Under the pieces are notes generated by a model, which worked only from the letters and a program-made list of their open reading frames with translations, was not told where the DNA came from and ran no database searches. 32,221 nt of DNA from the NCBI RefSeq assembly GCF_014180715.1, contig NZ_JACEFC010000046.1:1-32221 (forward strand), read 5' to 3'. Shown in pieces: positions 1 to 9,787 of the stretch. This DNA is from Nocardioides stalactiti (GTDB lineage: Bacteria; Actinomycetota; Actinomycetes; Propionibacteriales; Nocardioidaceae). How positions within the stretch are numbered: position 1 is the first letter of the stretch; every line of letters begins with the position of its first letter. The position numbers and the translations under genes were made by a program.

Positions 1-911
1 CCCCGGCCCCGCGCGGCGCCGACGCCGTGATCGAGGTCGAGGTCACCGACGCCGGGACCGACGTCGTCACGATCTCTGCGTCCCGCGCGGCCGGCACCTT
101 CGTGCGCCCGGCCGGCAGCGACGTGCGCAGCGGGGACGAGGTGCTCCCGGCGGGCACCGTGGTGGGCCCCGCCCAGGTCGGCCTGCTCGCGGCGCTCGGC
201 GCGCGCGAGGTCGTCGTACGACGACGCCCGCGGGTGCTCGTCTGCTCGACCGGGTCCGAGCTCACCGACGACCCCGTCCCGGCCGACGGCCAGATCCGCG
301 ACTCCAACAGCTTCATGCTGGCCGCCGCTGTCGAGGACGCCGGCGGCACCGCGGTCCGCCGGCTCTGGGTCGCCGACGACGTGCCGACGTTCCTGCGCAC
401 CCTCGACGCAGAGCTCGTCGGAGCGGACGCCGGTATCGACCTGGTCCTCACGTCGGGCGGAGTGAGCGCCGGCGCCTACGAGGTCGTCAAGGACGCGCTC
501 GCCCCCCGCGGCGTGGAGTTCGCCAAGGTCGCGATGCAGCCGGGGATGCCGCAGGGCCTGGGCCGGTACGGCGAGGTCCCCGTCGTGTGCCTGCCCGGCA
601 ACCCGGTCAGCGCCCTGGTCTCGTTCGAGGTGTTCGTGCGCCCGGCCCTGCGGGCCTCGTTCGGCCACCCCCGGCCGTACCGTCCGACGCAGGTCGCCAC
701 GCTGACCGAGCCGCTCACCTCGCCCGCGGGCAAGCGCCAGCTGCGGCGCGGCACGCTCGACCGCGAGCACGGGACGGTCGCCCTCTGCGGACCCGCCGGC
801 TCCGGTTTCCTCGGCTGGATGGCCCGGGCGGACTGCCTGGTCGACGTCCCGGCCGACGCCACCGCGCTGGCCGCCGGTGACCCGGTGAGCGTGTGGGACC
901 TCACGTCCTGA
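1..911 (+). CDS. moeA: Molybdopterin molybdenumtransferase MoeA, 5'-truncated by window edge
   Basis: MoeA inserts molybdate into adenylylated molybdopterin in the last step of molybdenum cofactor synthesis. The reading frame is open from base 3, and the residues before the GTG at 27 (PRGADAVIEVE) match the conserved GADAV segment inside MoeA. The true start is therefore upstream and about 303 C-terminal residues are visible. Family motifs present are GGVSAGAYEVV (MoeA/MogA-type fold), MQPGMPQG and LPGNPVSALVSFEVFVRP, followed by the small C-terminal beta domain. Nothing downstream looks like a cofactor gene, so its operon partners must lie to the left. A 7-bp stem follows the stop. The family call is secure; which paralogue it is cannot be told. 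Confidence 0.93.
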   Translation, partial: PAPRGADAVIEVEVTDAGTDVVTISASRAAGTFVRPAGSDVRSGDEVLPAGTVVGPAQVGLLAALGAREVVVRRRPRVLVCSTGSELTDDPVPADGQIRDSNSFMLAAAVEDAGGTAVRRLWVADDVPTFLRTLDAELVGADAGIDLVLTSGGVSAGAYEVVKDALAPRGVEFAKVAMQPGMPQGLGRYGEVPVVCLPGNPVSALVSFEVFVRPALRASFGHPRPYRPTQVATLTEPLTSPAGKRQLRRGTLDREHGTVALCGPAGSGFLGWMARADCLVDVPADATALAAGDPVSVWDLTS

Positions 912-943
912 CCGAGGCCGTTCTCCCGCGTGACCGGCGCGGT

Positions 944-966
944 GTGAGCGGAAGCACCACGCTCAC
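944..966 (+). terminator. Weak stem-loop after moeA
   Basis: A perfect 7-bp inverted repeat, GTGAGCG (944-950) and CGCTCAC (960-966), encloses a 9-nt loop 33 bases after the moeA stop. It lacks a U-tract, so it is only a possible terminator or mRNA 3' hairpin. The rest of the 912-1035 gap shows no clear promoter hexamers. Confidence 0.35.
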
Positions 967-1035
967 GTCTTGAGTCCGAGGGCCTCGTGGTGTTGCGCTT
1001 GTCCTTCCACGCTTCGCAGTGCCAGGGAGAGAACC

Positions 1036-1299
1036 ATGCCGGACATCAACGACCTCACGACCAACCTGACGAACAAGGGCCAGGACCTCGTCGCCAAGGC
1101 GGTCGACGCGGCGGACACCGTCGTCGGTGCGGTCAAGGACGTCGTTCGTGACAAGGCCCCCGCGCTCGGCAACGTCGCCGACATGGTGCCTGACCCCAGC
1201 GACGTCGTCGGCCAGGTCACCGCGACGGCCAACGAGCTCCTCTCCCTCGCCCAGGACATCCAGAACAAGGTCGTCGACGCGCTGACGGCCAACGCCTGA
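1036..1299 (+). CDS. Small amphipathic helical protein of unknown function (87 aa)
   Basis: I do not recognise this protein. The ATG at 1036 is preferred over an upstream in-frame start at 970 because a purine-rich ribosome site (GGGAGAGA, 1025-1032) lies just before it and the upstream residues are Cys/Arg-rich and unlike the rest. The product has no cysteine, no signal peptide and no long hydrophobic stretch. It is rich in Ala, Val, Asp and Lys arranged as amphipathic helices (residues about 5-40 and 55-87), joined by a Pro/Asp hinge around DMVPDPSD. It recalls phasin-like or apolipoprotein-like surface-coating helices, but that is only a resemblance. It stands alone between moeA and the glucan operon, with its own leader of at least 100 bases. 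Confidence 0.7.
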   Translation: MPDINDLTTNLTNKGQDLVAKAVDAADTVVGAVKDVVRDKAPALGNVADMVPDPSDVVGQVTATANELLSLAQDIQNKVVDALTANA

Positions 1300-1369
1300 C
1301 CCTGCGCAACCGGGTGGCACTACCCGCTCACGGTCGGGTCACCCTCTCGCCGCTTCACCGCCGCAATGG

Positions 1370-1375
1370 TTAGGT
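1370..1375 (+). promoter_or_regulatory. Candidate -10 element of the glucan operon (TTAGGT)
   Basis: TTAGGT lies 6 nt before the glgE ATG, the same spacing as the clearer leaderless promoters in this window. Position 2 is T rather than the expected A, and a purine-rich AGGTGGAGG (1372-1380) is also present. A leaderless start and a very closely spaced ribosome site are therefore both possible. Confidence 0.35.
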
Positions 1376-1381
1376 GGAGGC

Positions 1382-3367
1382 ATGGTCGGACGCATCCCCG
1401 TGATCGACGTGATGCCCCTGGTCGACAACGGTCGGCTCCCTGCGAAGGCGACGGTCGGTGAACCCTTCCCGGTCTCCGCGACCGTGTTCCGCGAGGGCCA
1501 CGACCGGCTCGGTGCCGAGGTGGTCCTCATCGCCCCCGACGGCACCCGGCGCCCACCCGTGCGCCTGCTGCCGGTGCCGGCGGTCGACCGCTTCACGGTC
1601 AGCCGCCACAGCGCCTGGGTGACACCGGACCTGCCCGGAGCCTGGTCGTTCGAGATCCACGCCTGGTCCGACCCGGTGGCGACCTGGCAGCACGACGCCG
1701 GCATCAAGATCCGCGCCGAGGTCGACGTGGAGCTCATGTTCGTCGAGGGCCGGATCCTCCTGGAGCGGGTGCTCGCGGGCCTGGCCCGGTCCGAGAAGGA
1801 AGCGGCCGAGGTGCTGCGCGGCGCCGTCGCGGCGGCGACCGACACGGCGCGGCCCGTCCAGGCTCGTCTCGCCCAGCTGGAGTCGCCCGAGGTGACGTCG
1901 GTGCTGGCCGCCCACCCGCTGCGCGAGCTGGTGACCGTCGACGGCCCCTACCCGGCCTACGCCGACCGGCCGCGCGCGCTCTTCAGCAGCTGGTACGAGT
2001 TCTTCCCGCGCTCCGAGGGCGCCTACGAGGACCCCACGTCCGGCACCGTCGTGAGCGGCACGTTCGCGACCGCGGCGAAGCGGCTCGAGGGGGTCGCCGC
2101 GATGGGCTTCGACGTCGTCTACCTGCCGCCGATCCACCCGATCGGCGAGGTCAACCGCAAGGGACCCAACAACACCCTGACCCCCGGCCCCGAGGACCCG
2201 GGGTCCCCCTGGGCGATCGGCAGCCGGCACGGCGGGCACGACGCCGTCCACCCCGATCTCGGCACCCTCGCCGACTTCGACGCGTTCGTCGCCCGCGCGG
2301 CGTCGCTCGGGCTCGAGGTCGCCCTCGACCTCGCCCTCCAGTGCGCGCCCGACCACCCGTGGGTGGCCGCGCACCCCGAGTGGTTCACCACCCGCGCCGA
2401 CGGCACGATCGCCTACGCCGAGAACCCGCCGAAGAAGTACCAGGACATCTACCCGCTCAACTTCGACAACGACCCCGAGGGCCTGGCCCAGGAGGTGCTG
2501 CGGGTCGTGCGGCACTGGATGGACCACGGCGTCCGGATCTTCCGGGTCGACAACCCGCACACGAAGCCGGTCGCGTTCTGGGAGTGGCTGCTCGCGCAGG
2601 TCCGGGCCACCGACCCCGACGTGCTGTTCCTCTCCGAGGCGTTCACCAAGCCGCCGATGCTCCAGACCCTCGGTGCCATCGGCTTCCACCAGAGCTACAC
2701 CTACTTCACCTGGCGCACCGCCAAGGGCGAGGTCGAGGACTACCTCCGCGAGGTGGCCGAGGAGTCGGCCCACAGGATCCGGCCGAACTTCTTCGTCAAC
2801 ACCCCCGACATCCTCCACGAGTTCCTCCAGTACGGCGGTCCGGCGGCGTTCAAGATCCGTGCGGCGCTGGCCGCGACCGGCTCGCCGAGCTGGGGCGTCT
2901 ACGCCGGCTACGAGCTCTTCGAGCACGTAGCCGTCCGACCCGGGAGCGAGGAGTACCTCGACTCGGAGAAGTACCAGGTGCGGGTCCGGGACTGGGAGGC
3001 CGCCGAGGCCGAGGGTCGCTCGCTGGCGCCGTACCTCACGCTGCTCAACGAGGTGCGCCGCAAGCATCCCGCGCTCCAGCAGCTGCGCAACCTCGTGATC
3101 CATCCCACCGACGACGACGGCATCGTCTGCTTCAGCAAGACCGCCGGTGCTGACAGGGTGATCGTCGTGATCAACCTCGACCCGCATGCGGCCCGGGACA
3201 CCCTGGTTCACCTCGACCTCGCCGCCCTCGGCCTCGCGCAGGGCTCGTCCTTCACCGTCCACGACGAGGTGACCGGCAGCGACTGGCACTGGGGAGCCGA
3301 CAACTACGTGCGGCTCGATCCGCGGTCGGAACCCGCGCACGTGCTGGCCGTGAAGGTGGTCCCGTGA
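1382..3367 (+). CDS. glgE: Alpha-1,4-glucan:maltose-1-phosphate maltosyltransferase GlgE
   Basis: GlgE (GH13_3) transfers maltosyl units from alpha-maltose-1-phosphate to the non-reducing end of alpha-1,4-glucan in the cytosol. The 661-residue product has the full family length. It opens with VGRIPVIDV, as in Streptomyces GlgE, continues through the beta-sandwich N domain and helical insertion, then the catalytic barrel. By alignment from memory to S. coelicolor GlgE (D394, E423, D480), the nucleophile is D390 in [10 protein letters not shown], the acid/base is E419 in LSEAFTKP, and the third acid is D476 in NTPDILHEF. The stop overlaps the treS start (GTGA), which suggests translational coupling. 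This is the first gene of the operon. Confidence 0.97.
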   Translation: MVGRIPVIDVMPLVDNGRLPAKATVGEPFPVSATVFREGHDRLGAEVVLIAPDGTRRPPVRLLPVPAVDRFTVSRHSAWVTPDLPGAWSFEIHAWSDPVATWQHDAGIKIRAEVDVELMFVEGRILLERVLAGLARSEKEAAEVLRGAVAAATDTARPVQARLAQLESPEVTSVLAAHPLRELVTVDGPYPAYADRPRALFSSWYEFFPRSEGAYEDPTSGTVVSGTFATAAKRLEGVAAMGFDVVYLPPIHPIGEVNRKGPNNTLTPGPEDPGSPWAIGSRHGGHDAVHPDLGTLADFDAFVARAASLGLEVALDLALQCAPDHPWVAAHPEWFTTRADGTIAYAENPPKKYQDIYPLNFDNDPEGLAQEVLRVVRHWMDHGVRIFRVDNPHTKPVAFWEWLLAQVRATDPDVLFLSEAFTKPPMLQTLGAIGFHQSYTYFTWRTAKGEVEDYLREVAEESAHRIRPNFFVNTPDILHEFLQYGGPAAFKIRAALAATGSPSWGVYAGYELFEHVAVRPGSEEYLDSEKYQVRVRDWEAAEAEGRSLAPYLTLLNEVRRKHPALQQLRNLVIHPTDDDGIVCFSKTAGADRVIVVINLDPHAARDTLVHLDLAALGLAQGSSFTVHDEVTGSDWHWGADNYVRLDPRSEPAHVLAVKVVP

Positions 3368-5079
3368 CGTCGGCGGGTGGGTCGTCGGTGGTCCTGAACG
3401 ACGAGCCCGAGTGGTTCCGCACGGCCGTCTTCTACGAGGTCCTGGTCCGGTCGTTCCGCGACTCCAACGCCGACGGGGTCGGGGACTTCCGCGGCCTCGC
3501 CGAGAAGCTCGACTACCTGTCCTGGCTGGGCGTCGACTGCCTCTGGGTGCCGCCGTTCTTCACCTCGCCGCTGCGCGACGGCGGCTACGACGTCGCCGAC
3601 TACAACGACATCCTCCCCGAGGCCGGGACCGTCGACGACTTCCACTACTTCCTCGACGAGGCGCACCGGCGCGGCATCCGCGTGATCATCGACTTCGTCA
3701 TGAACCACACGAGCGACCAGCACCCGTGGTTCCAGGCCTCACGCAGCGACCCCGACGGGCCCTACGGCGACTTCTACGTGTGGTCCGACACCGACGACCT
3801 CTACTCCGAGGCGCGGATCATCTTCGTCGACACCGAGCCGTCGAACTGGACCTGGGACCCGGTGCGCGGCCAGTACTACTGGCACCGGTTCTTCCACCAC
3901 CAGCCCGACCTCAACTTCGACAACCCGAAGGTGCTCGAGGCGATGCTCGAGGCGATGGACTTCTGGCTGTCCATGGGACTCGACGGCTTCCGGCTCGACG
4001 CCGTGCCCTACCTCTACGAGCGGCCGGGCACCAACGGCGAGAACCTGCCCGAGACCCACGAGGCGCTCAAGGAGGTCCGCCGGTTCGTCGACGAGAAGTA
4101 CCCCGGTACGGTCCTGCTCTGCGAGGCCAACCAGTGGCCCGACGACGTGGTCGAGTACTTCGGTCCGGAGGACGACGGCGAGGGCGGCACGATCGGCACC
4201 GAGTGCCACATGGCGTTCCACTTCCCGGTGATGCCGCGGATCTTCATGGCGGTGCGGCGCGAGTCGCGCTATCCCATCTCCGAGATCATGGCCGCAACGC
4301 CGTCCATCCCGGCGGGCTGCCAGTGGGGCATCTTCCTGCGCAACCACGACGAGCTCACCCTCGAGATGGTCACCGACGAGGACCGCGACTACATGTGGGG
4401 CGAGTACGCCAAGGACCCCCGGATGAAGGCCAACATCGGCATCCGGCGCCGGCTCGCTCCCCTGCTCGACAACGACACCAACCAGATCGAGCTGTTCACG
4501 GCGCTGCTGCTCTCGCTGCCCGGCTCCCCCGTCCTCTACTACGGCGACGAGATCGGGATGGGCGACAACATCTGGCTCGGCGACCGCGACGGCGTCCGGA
4601 CGCCGATGCAGTGGACGCCCGACCGGAACGCCGGGTTCTCCTCGGCGACACCAGGCAAGCTGCACCTGCCTGTTATCCAGGACCACGTCTACGGGTACCA
4701 GAGCGTCAATGTGGAAGCACAGCTCGAGAGCGGCTCCTCCCTCCTGCACTGGACGCAGCGGATGATCCACGCCCGCCGCAAGCACCCCGCCTTCGGGCTC
4801 GGGACGTTCACCGACCTGGGCGGCTCGAACCCGACGGTGCTCTCCTACGTCCGGGAGCACCAGGACGACGTGATCATGTGCGTCAACAACCTCTCCCGCT
4901 TCCCGCAGCCGATCGAGCTCGACCTGCGGCGCTTCGAGGGGCGGGTGCCGGTGGAGCTCGTCGGCGGGGTCCCGTTCCCGGCGGTCGGCGAGCTGCCCTA
5001 CCTGCTCACCCTCAACGGTCACGGCTTCTACTGGTTCCGCCTGACCGACCCCGACAGCGACGAGCGGCCGGTGATCTAG
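3364..5079 (+). CDS. treS: Trehalose synthase TreS (maltose alpha-D-glucosyltransferase)
   Basis: TreS interconverts trehalose and maltose, feeding maltose to the maltokinase encoded next. The GTG start shares four bases (GTGA) with the glgE stop. The product is 571 aa, usual for the stand-alone enzyme, with no fused maltokinase. GH13_16 features are [20 protein letters not shown] at the N terminus, nucleophile D212 ([16 protein letters not shown]), acid/base E254 (LLCEANQWP) and D329 in RNHDEL. The C-terminal beta domain is complete. In the GlgE pathway TreS and the kinase supply maltose-1-phosphate. The stop is 4 nt before the next start. Confidence 0.97.
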   Translation: MTSAGGSSVVLNDEPEWFRTAVFYEVLVRSFRDSNADGVGDFRGLAEKLDYLSWLGVDCLWVPPFFTSPLRDGGYDVADYNDILPEAGTVDDFHYFLDEAHRRGIRVIIDFVMNHTSDQHPWFQASRSDPDGPYGDFYVWSDTDDLYSEARIIFVDTEPSNWTWDPVRGQYYWHRFFHHQPDLNFDNPKVLEAMLEAMDFWLSMGLDGFRLDAVPYLYERPGTNGENLPETHEALKEVRRFVDEKYPGTVLLCEANQWPDDVVEYFGPEDDGEGGTIGTECHMAFHFPVMPRIFMAVRRESRYPISEIMAATPSIPAGCQWGIFLRNHDELTLEMVTDEDRDYMWGEYAKDPRMKANIGIRRRLAPLLDNDTNQIELFTALLLSLPGSPVLYYGDEIGMGDNIWLGDRDGVRTPMQWTPDRNAGFSSATPGKLHLPVIQDHVYGYQSVNVEAQLESGSSLLHWTQRMIHARRKHPAFGLGTFTDLGGSNPTVLSYVREHQDDVIMCVNNLSRFPQPIELDLRRFEGRVPVELVGGVPFPAVGELPYLLTLNGHGFYWFRLTDPDSDERPVI

Positions 5080-5083
5080 CCCG

Positions 5084-6469
5084 ATGGCGTCCCGATCAGA
5101 ATCTCTCCTTGCCTACGTCTCCGAAGCGCGGTGGTTCGGCGGGAAGGGACGCGACCTCGCGGTGACCGGCGTCCGACGGCTCTGCACCGTCCCGGGCCGG
5201 ACGACGCCACCGGTGGTGGTCGACCTCGTCGAGGTCACCTACGCGGAGGGTGACTCCGAGCTCTACCAGCTCCCGCTGCTGCTCACGCCCGAGCCGGACA
5301 GCAGCCTCGACGCCGCCTTCGTCGGCTGGTGGGAGGACGAGGAGCACGGGTGGGTGCACGCCTACGACGCCCTCCAGGACCGCGCGAGCAGCAGCCTGTT
5401 CCTCGAGGCGCTCGCGACCGAGGCCCCGGCCGACGGGATCTCGTTCGTCCGGGTGCCGGGCCACGACCTCGACCTCGACGCCGTCCCCGCGCTCTTCAGC
5501 GGCGAGCAGTCGAACTCCTCGGTCCTCTTCGGCGAGGACTCCGTCCTCAAGTTCTTCCGCAAGATCACGCCCGGCGAGAACCCCGACATCACCACGCACC
5601 GCGCGCTGACCGAGGGCGGCTCCGACCACGTCGCCGCGCTCTACGGCTGGATCGGCGCCGAGGGCGACGGCGCCCCGCTGCACCTCGCGATGCTGCAGCA
5701 GTTCCTCCGGACGGCGACCGACGGCTGGGAGTTCGCCCTCTCCAGCGTGCGGGACCTGTTCTCGGAGGCCGACCTCCACGCCGAGGAGGTGGGTGGGGAC
5801 TTCGCCGGCGAGAGCGCCCGCCTCGGCGTCGCGCTGGCCGAGGTCCACGAGCAGCTGAGCGACGCGTTCGGCGTCGGCACGCTCGACGCCGCGACCGTCG
5901 CGGAGCAGATGAGCGCGCGGCTCGACGCAGCCACCGTCGTCGTACCCGAGCTCGCTGCACACGCGCCGCGGCTCCACGACAGCTACCGGCGGCTCGCCGA
6001 CCTCGGCAAGATCGACGTCCAGCGGGTCCACGGCGACCTGCACCTGGGCCAGACGCTGCGCACCATCAAGGGCTGGAAGCTCGTCGACTTCGAGGGCGAG
6101 CCGGCCAAGCCGCTGGCCGAGCGGTTGCTGCCCGACAGCCGGTGGCGCGACGTCGCCGGCATGTTGCGGTCCTTCGACTACGCACCGCACGCGATGGCGC
6201 GCTCGCTGCCCCAGGACGACCCGGACGCCGACGCCCAGCGCGAGCGCCGGGCCGAGGAGTGGGCAGCACGCAACAAGGCCGCCTTCCTGCGCGGCTACGT
6301 CTCCCACGGCGCGAGCGAGGGCGACCCCGTCCTCACCCGCGACGACGGAGCCCTGGTGGCCGCCTACGTCGCCGACAAGACCGTCTACGAGTGCGTCTAC
6401 GAGGCCCGCAACCGGCCGTCGTGGCTACCGATCCCCTTGGCGGCGATCGAGCGGGTGGGTGCCTCGTGA
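5084..6469 (+). CDS. mak: Maltokinase (Pep2/Mak)
   Basis: Maltokinase phosphorylates maltose with ATP to give alpha-maltose-1-phosphate, the donor for GlgE. The 461-residue product begins with the typical [18 protein letters not shown] segment of the N-terminal cap. It has the aminoglycoside-phosphotransferase-like kinase motifs [11 protein letters not shown] (catalytic D318) and LVDFEGEP (metal ligand D335). The family's full length is present. It starts 4 nt after treS stops and ends in a GTGA overlap with glgB, so all four genes probably form one transcript. The gene is called pep2 in Streptomyces and mak in mycobacteria. Confidence 0.95.
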   Translation: MASRSESLLAYVSEARWFGGKGRDLAVTGVRRLCTVPGRTTPPVVVDLVEVTYAEGDSELYQLPLLLTPEPDSSLDAAFVGWWEDEEHGWVHAYDALQDRASSSLFLEALATEAPADGISFVRVPGHDLDLDAVPALFSGEQSNSSVLFGEDSVLKFFRKITPGENPDITTHRALTEGGSDHVAALYGWIGAEGDGAPLHLAMLQQFLRTATDGWEFALSSVRDLFSEADLHAEEVGGDFAGESARLGVALAEVHEQLSDAFGVGTLDAATVAEQMSARLDAATVVVPELAAHAPRLHDSYRRLADLGKIDVQRVHGDLHLGQTLRTIKGWKLVDFEGEPAKPLAERLLPDSRWRDVAGMLRSFDYAPHAMARSLPQDDPDADAQRERRAEEWAARNKAAFLRGYVSHGASEGDPVLTRDDGALVAAYVADKTVYECVYEARNRPSWLPIPLAAIERVGAS

Positions 6470-8385
6470 GCCGCCCCGACCCGGCCGTCGACCCCGCCCT
6501 GGGCGATCTCGACCTCCACCTCATCGGCGAAGGCCGCCACGAGCAGCTGTGGGAGGTGCTCGGGGCTCACGTGCAGGACGGCGGCACGACGTTCGCCGTG
6601 TGGGCGCCGAACGCCCGCTCGGTCGCGGTCGTGGGCGACTTCAACGACTGGGACGGCAACGCCCACGAGATGCGGACGACCCCGACCGGCGGGGTCTGGA
6701 CGACGTTCGTGCCCGGCGTCGGCGACGGTGCCTACTACCAGTTCCTCGTCCACGGTGCCGACGGGATCTGGCGCCAGAAGGCCGACCCGCTCGCCTTCGC
6801 GGCCGAGATCGCGCCGGCGACCGGGTCCCGGGTCTTCACCTCGACCCACGAGTGGACGGACGACGCGTGGATGGCCGAGCGCGGCCGCCAGCCGGTCGCC
6901 GAGCCGATGGCGGTCTACGAGATGCACCTGGGCTCCTGGAAGCGCCATCCCGACGGGCGGTTCTGGACCTACGACGAGCTCGCGGACCCCGATCACGGGC
7001 TGCCGTCGTACCTCGCGGACCTGGGGTTCACCCACGTCGAGCTGATGCCGGTCATGCAGCACCCGTTCGGCGGCTCCTGGGGCTACCACGTCACGTCGTA
7101 CTTCGCCCCGGACGCACGGTTCGGCGACCCCGACGGCTTCCGACGGCTCGTCGACGCCCTCCACAACGCGGGCATCGGCGTCATCCTCGACTGGGTGCCC
7201 GGCCACTTCGCGACCGACGAGTGGGCGCTCGTGCGCTTCGACGGGACCGCCCTCTACGAGCACGCCGACCCGCGCCGGGGCTGGCACCCCGAGTGGGGCT
7301 CCCACATCTTCGACTTCGGACGCCCCGAGGTCCGCAACTTCCTCGTCGCCAACGCCCTCTACTGGCTCGAGGAGTTCCACGCCGACGGCCTGCGCGTCGA
7401 CGGTGTGGCCTCGATGCTCTACCTCGACTACGCCCGCGAAGCCGGCGAGTGGGTGCCCAACAAGTACGGCGGTCACGAGAACCTCGAGGCCGTCCAGTTC
7501 CTCCAGGAGCTCAACGCCACCGTCTACAAGCGGGTCCCCGGCGTCACCACGATCGCCGAGGAGTCGACGTCGTGGCCCGGCGTCACCGGTGCGACGTCGG
7601 GAGGGGGCCTGGGCTTCGGCTTCAAGTGGAACATGGGCTGGATGCACGACTCGCTCGGCTACCTCCAGCGCGACCCCGTGCACCGCGCCTACCACCACGG
7701 CGAGCTGACCTTCGCCCTCGTCTACGCCTACTCCGAGAACTACGTGCTGCCGCTGAGCCACGACGAGGTCGTCCACGGCAAGGGCTCCCTGCTCCGCAAG
7801 ATGCCCGGCGACCGCTGGCAGCAGCTGGCCAACCTGCGGGCCTACCTGGCCTACATGTGGGCCCACCCCGGCAAGCAGCTGCTCTTCATGGGCTCGGAGT
7901 TCGCGCAGGACTCCGAGTGGGCCGAGTCCCGCGAGCTCGACTGGTGGCTGCTCGCCGACCCCGGCCACCAGGGCATGCAGGGCTTCGTCCGTGACCTCAA
8001 CCACCGCTACGTCGAGCAGCCCGCCCTGTGGACCCGGGACAACGACCCCGGCGGCTTCGAGTGGATCGATGCCAACGACGCGGGCCACAACGCGTTCTCG
8101 TTCGTCCGGCACGCCGCCGACGGGTCCCCCGACCTGGTCTGCGTCTCCAACTTCGCCAACAGCGTCCACACCGACTACCGATTGCCTCTCCCTCAGGCAG
8201 GAGCCTGGTCCGAGCTCCTCAACACCGACGCGGCGTCCTACGGCGGTTCGGGGACGGGCAACCTCGGCACCGTCACGGCCCACCCGGTCTCCGACCTCGA
8301 GTCCCGCGCGCCGGGCGGTCGCCCGGCCTGCGCCGTCCTCACCCTCCCCCCGCTCGCGACCCTCTGGCTGCGCGCTCCTGGCTGA
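6466..8385 (+). CDS. glgB: 1,4-alpha-glucan branching enzyme GlgB
   Basis: GlgB cuts alpha-1,4 chains and re-attaches them by alpha-1,6 bonds, branching the glucan made by GlgE. The GTG at 6466 overlaps the maltokinase stop and starts a 639-residue protein. A long in-frame extension upstream is only the shadow of the maltokinase gene. One CBM48 domain (about 25-125) precedes the GH13_9 barrel. The nucleophile is D312 ([10 protein letters not shown]), the acid/base E365 (TIAEEST) and the third acid D433 ([13 protein letters not shown]). The spacings of 53 and 121 residues equal those of E. coli GlgB (D405, E458, D526). It lacks the extra N-terminal beta domain of longer GlgB forms. It is the last gene of the operon. 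Confidence 0.97.
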   Translation: MSRPDPAVDPALGDLDLHLIGEGRHEQLWEVLGAHVQDGGTTFAVWAPNARSVAVVGDFNDWDGNAHEMRTTPTGGVWTTFVPGVGDGAYYQFLVHGADGIWRQKADPLAFAAEIAPATGSRVFTSTHEWTDDAWMAERGRQPVAEPMAVYEMHLGSWKRHPDGRFWTYDELADPDHGLPSYLADLGFTHVELMPVMQHPFGGSWGYHVTSYFAPDARFGDPDGFRRLVDALHNAGIGVILDWVPGHFATDEWALVRFDGTALYEHADPRRGWHPEWGSHIFDFGRPEVRNFLVANALYWLEEFHADGLRVDGVASMLYLDYAREAGEWVPNKYGGHENLEAVQFLQELNATVYKRVPGVTTIAEESTSWPGVTGATSGGGLGFGFKWNMGWMHDSLGYLQRDPVHRAYHHGELTFALVYAYSENYVLPLSHDEVVHGKGSLLRKMPGDRWQQLANLRAYLAYMWAHPGKQLLFMGSEFAQDSEWAESRELDWWLLADPGHQGMQGFVRDLNHRYVEQPALWTRDNDPGGFEWIDANDAGHNAFSFVRHAADGSPDLVCVSNFANSVHTDYRLPLPQAGAWSELLNTDAASYGGSGTGNLGTVTAHPVSDLESRAPGGRPACAVLTLPPLATLWLRAPG

Positions 8386-8406
8386 GATGGCTTGCCCCCC
8401 CTCATC

Positions 8407-8412
8407 TAGGGT
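8407..8412 (+). promoter_or_regulatory. Leaderless -10 element TAGGGT for the Nudix gene
   Basis: TAGGGT fits the actinobacterial -10 consensus TANNNT and ends 6 nt before the GTG at 8419, so transcription should begin at or next to the start codon. No ribosome site is visible. The TAG is also an in-frame stop 12 nt upstream, which rules out a longer protein. Confidence 0.65.
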
Positions 8413-8418
8413 GGGCCT

Positions 8419-9189
8419 GTGCCCGACCAGCCCGACACCCACCTCGCGACGGTGTCCGACCGGGTCGCGCGGATCCACTGGTCGCCGGAGCTGACCGCGC
8501 GCGGCTGGCAGGCCGCCGTCGACGTCGTACGACGGGACGTGGCGGCCGCCTTCCTCGACCACGACCGGGTCGAGGCGCTGGTGGCCGAGGGCGACGACCA
8601 GGGACAGCGGATCGCGACCTGGGCCGGGCTGCGGCGCGAGGGCGTCCAGCGGCGGATCGGCGGCGACCTCGTCGTCTTCGCGCGGCTGGCCGACGACGTC
8701 GAGGTGCACGAGCCGGGCGGGTTCCGCGCGCTGCTCAACTCCTTCCTGCCCCGCAAGCGCGCGATCAGCCAGATGCTCATCCGGGACACGTCCCCCGAGC
8801 CTCGGGTGCTGCTCTGCCAGCTGACCTACAAGACCGACTGGGACCTGCCGGGCGGGGTCGTCGAGGTGGGCGAGTCGCCCCAGGTCGCGGTCGCCCGCGA
8901 GGTCGAGGAGGAGCTCGGGCTCGAGATCCCGGCCGGCCCGCTCGTGCTCACCGACTGGCTACCCCCGTGGGGCGGCTGGGACGACGCCCTGTGCCTGGTC
9001 TTCGACGGCGGCGCCCACGACGCCTCGATCGTCGAGCGGATCGTGCCGCAGGCCCGGGAGATCCGCACCGCGGAGTTCCTCACCCTCGACGAGATCGACG
9101 AGCGCGCCGCCGACTTCAGCGCCCGCCGGATCCGCGCCGCCCTCGCCAACCTCGGCGGCGGACCCGCCTACACCGAGTCGGGTCGCTGA
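8419..9189 (+). CDS. Nudix hydrolase with N-terminal extension
   Basis: This is a Nudix-fold pyrophosphohydrolase whose substrate cannot be deduced. The complete Nudix box G-x5-E-x7-REUXEEXGU lies at residues 146-168 (G146, E152, R160, E161, E164, E165, G167). The first 115 residues form a separate helical region (RGWQAAVDVVRRDVAAAFL and onward). It resembles N-terminal domains found ahead of Nudix domains in actinobacterial coenzyme A/MutT-like proteins, but I do not know its role. The GTG start is fixed by an in-frame TAG at 8407 that is also part of the -10 element. It lies 33 nt after glgB but has its own promoter. Confidence 0.9.
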   Translation: MPDQPDTHLATVSDRVARIHWSPELTARGWQAAVDVVRRDVAAAFLDHDRVEALVAEGDDQGQRIATWAGLRREGVQRRIGGDLVVFARLADDVEVHEPGGFRALLNSFLPRKRAISQMLIRDTSPEPRVLLCQLTYKTDWDLPGGVVEVGESPQVAVAREVEEELGLEIPAGPLVLTDWLPPWGGWDDALCLVFDGGAHDASIVERIVPQAREIRTAEFLTLDEIDERAADFSARRIRAALANLGGGPAYTESGR

Positions 9190-9260
9190 CACCGATCCGC
9201 ATCGCCCCGCGCCACCACCTAGCGCCACCACCGGGCGCCACTTGCGAGGCGCCGACGACC

Positions 9261-9278
9261 CGTTTCACGCGCGAAACG
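9261..9278. promoter_or_regulatory. Near-perfect palindrome over the -35 region of the lipoprotein gene
   Basis: CGTTTC (9261-9266) and GAAACG (9273-9278) form perfect 6-bp arms, and 16 of the 18 bases are palindromic. The site ends 9 bp before the -10 TAGGCT, so it covers the -35 region, where a repressor dimer would block RNA polymerase. The cognate regulator is unknown. Confidence 0.5.
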
Positions 9279-9287
9279 ATCACCCTC

Positions 9288-9293
9288 TAGGCT
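9288..9293 (+). promoter_or_regulatory. Leaderless -10 element TAGGCT for the lipoprotein gene
   Basis: TAGGCT (TANNNT class) ends 6 nt before the GTG at 9300, the same geometry as at 8407. The TAG is in frame with the gene and closes the frame upstream. Confidence 0.65.
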
Positions 9294-9299
9294 CCGCCC

Positions 9300-9779
9300 G
9301 TGCGCACTGCTGTCCTGACATCGCTCCTCGCCGCCGCATTCACCTTCGCGGCGTGCTCCTCCGACGACGGCGCCGAGGAACCGACGACCTCGCCGGCCTC
9401 CACGGAGCCCACGACGGAGCCCACGACGGAGCCCACCACGGAGCCCACCACGGAGGAGCCGGTCGTGCCCGCGGACCCGGTCGCGGTGGTCACCGACTGC
9501 CTCGCCGCGGCGACGCTGGAGACGGCACCGGAGGACGAGGCGAGGTTCGGCGCGCTGGTCGAGCTCCAGGTCGAGACCGGGACCTTCGAGTACGTCGGGA
9601 TGTTCGTCTACCCGACCGCGGAGGACGCCGCTGCCGCCCAACCGGTGCTCGACGACGCCGGCGCGACGGACACCGAGGTCAGTGGCAGCGTCGTACTGGC
9701 TGGTGCGTCCGGGATGGAGTCCGAGGATCCGGAGAGCGTCGCCGCGATCCGGGCCTGCGCTGCCGCGACGGCTGGCTGA
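9300..9779 (+). CDS. Small secreted lipoprotein with Thr-Glu-Pro repeats
   Basis: The first 19 residues are a lipoprotein signal: MR, a hydrophobic core, then lipobox FAAC with C19 as the lipidated cysteine. A disordered spacer of TEPT repeats (about residues 30-55) follows, encoded by four 12-bp tandem repeats. The globular part of about 100 residues contains two cysteines (VTDCLAAAT and IRACAAAT) that may pair. I do not recognise the globular domain. The product is expected to be anchored on the outer face of the membrane, with the spacer carrying the domain through the wall. It converges on the EamA gene with only 8 bp between the two stops. Confidence 0.85.
   Translation: MRTAVLTSLLAAAFTFAACSSDDGAEEPTTSPASTEPTTEPTTEPTTEPTTEEPVVPADPVAVVTDCLAAATLETAPEDEARFGALVELQVETGTFEYVGMFVYPTAEDAAAAQPVLDDAGATDTEVSGSVVLAGASGMESEDPESVAAIRACAAATAG
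9402..9449 (+). repeat. Four 12-bp tandem repeats inside the lipoprotein gene
   Basis: The unit ACGGAGCCCACG occurs at 9402, 9414, 9426 and 9438; the last two copies end in C instead of G. Each unit adds Thr-Glu-Pro-Thr, so slippage would change spacer length without shifting the frame. Confidence 0.9.
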
Positions 9780-9787
9780 CCGCGCCC

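Noticed and set aside
1370..3340. 656-residue minus-strand ORF opposite glgE, and similar long ORFs opposite treS, mak, glgB and the metallophosphoesterase
   Set aside because: These are antisense shadows in GC-rich DNA: low-complexity Arg/Val/Asp/Gly-rich translations with no motifs, opposite genes whose catalytic residues are intact.
5329..8385. 1018-residue plus-strand ORF that looks like a fusion ending in GlgB
   Set aside because: The first 379 residues are Arg/Pro/Gly-rich out-of-frame translation of the maltokinase gene. GlgB starts at GTG 6466 with a GTGA overlap.
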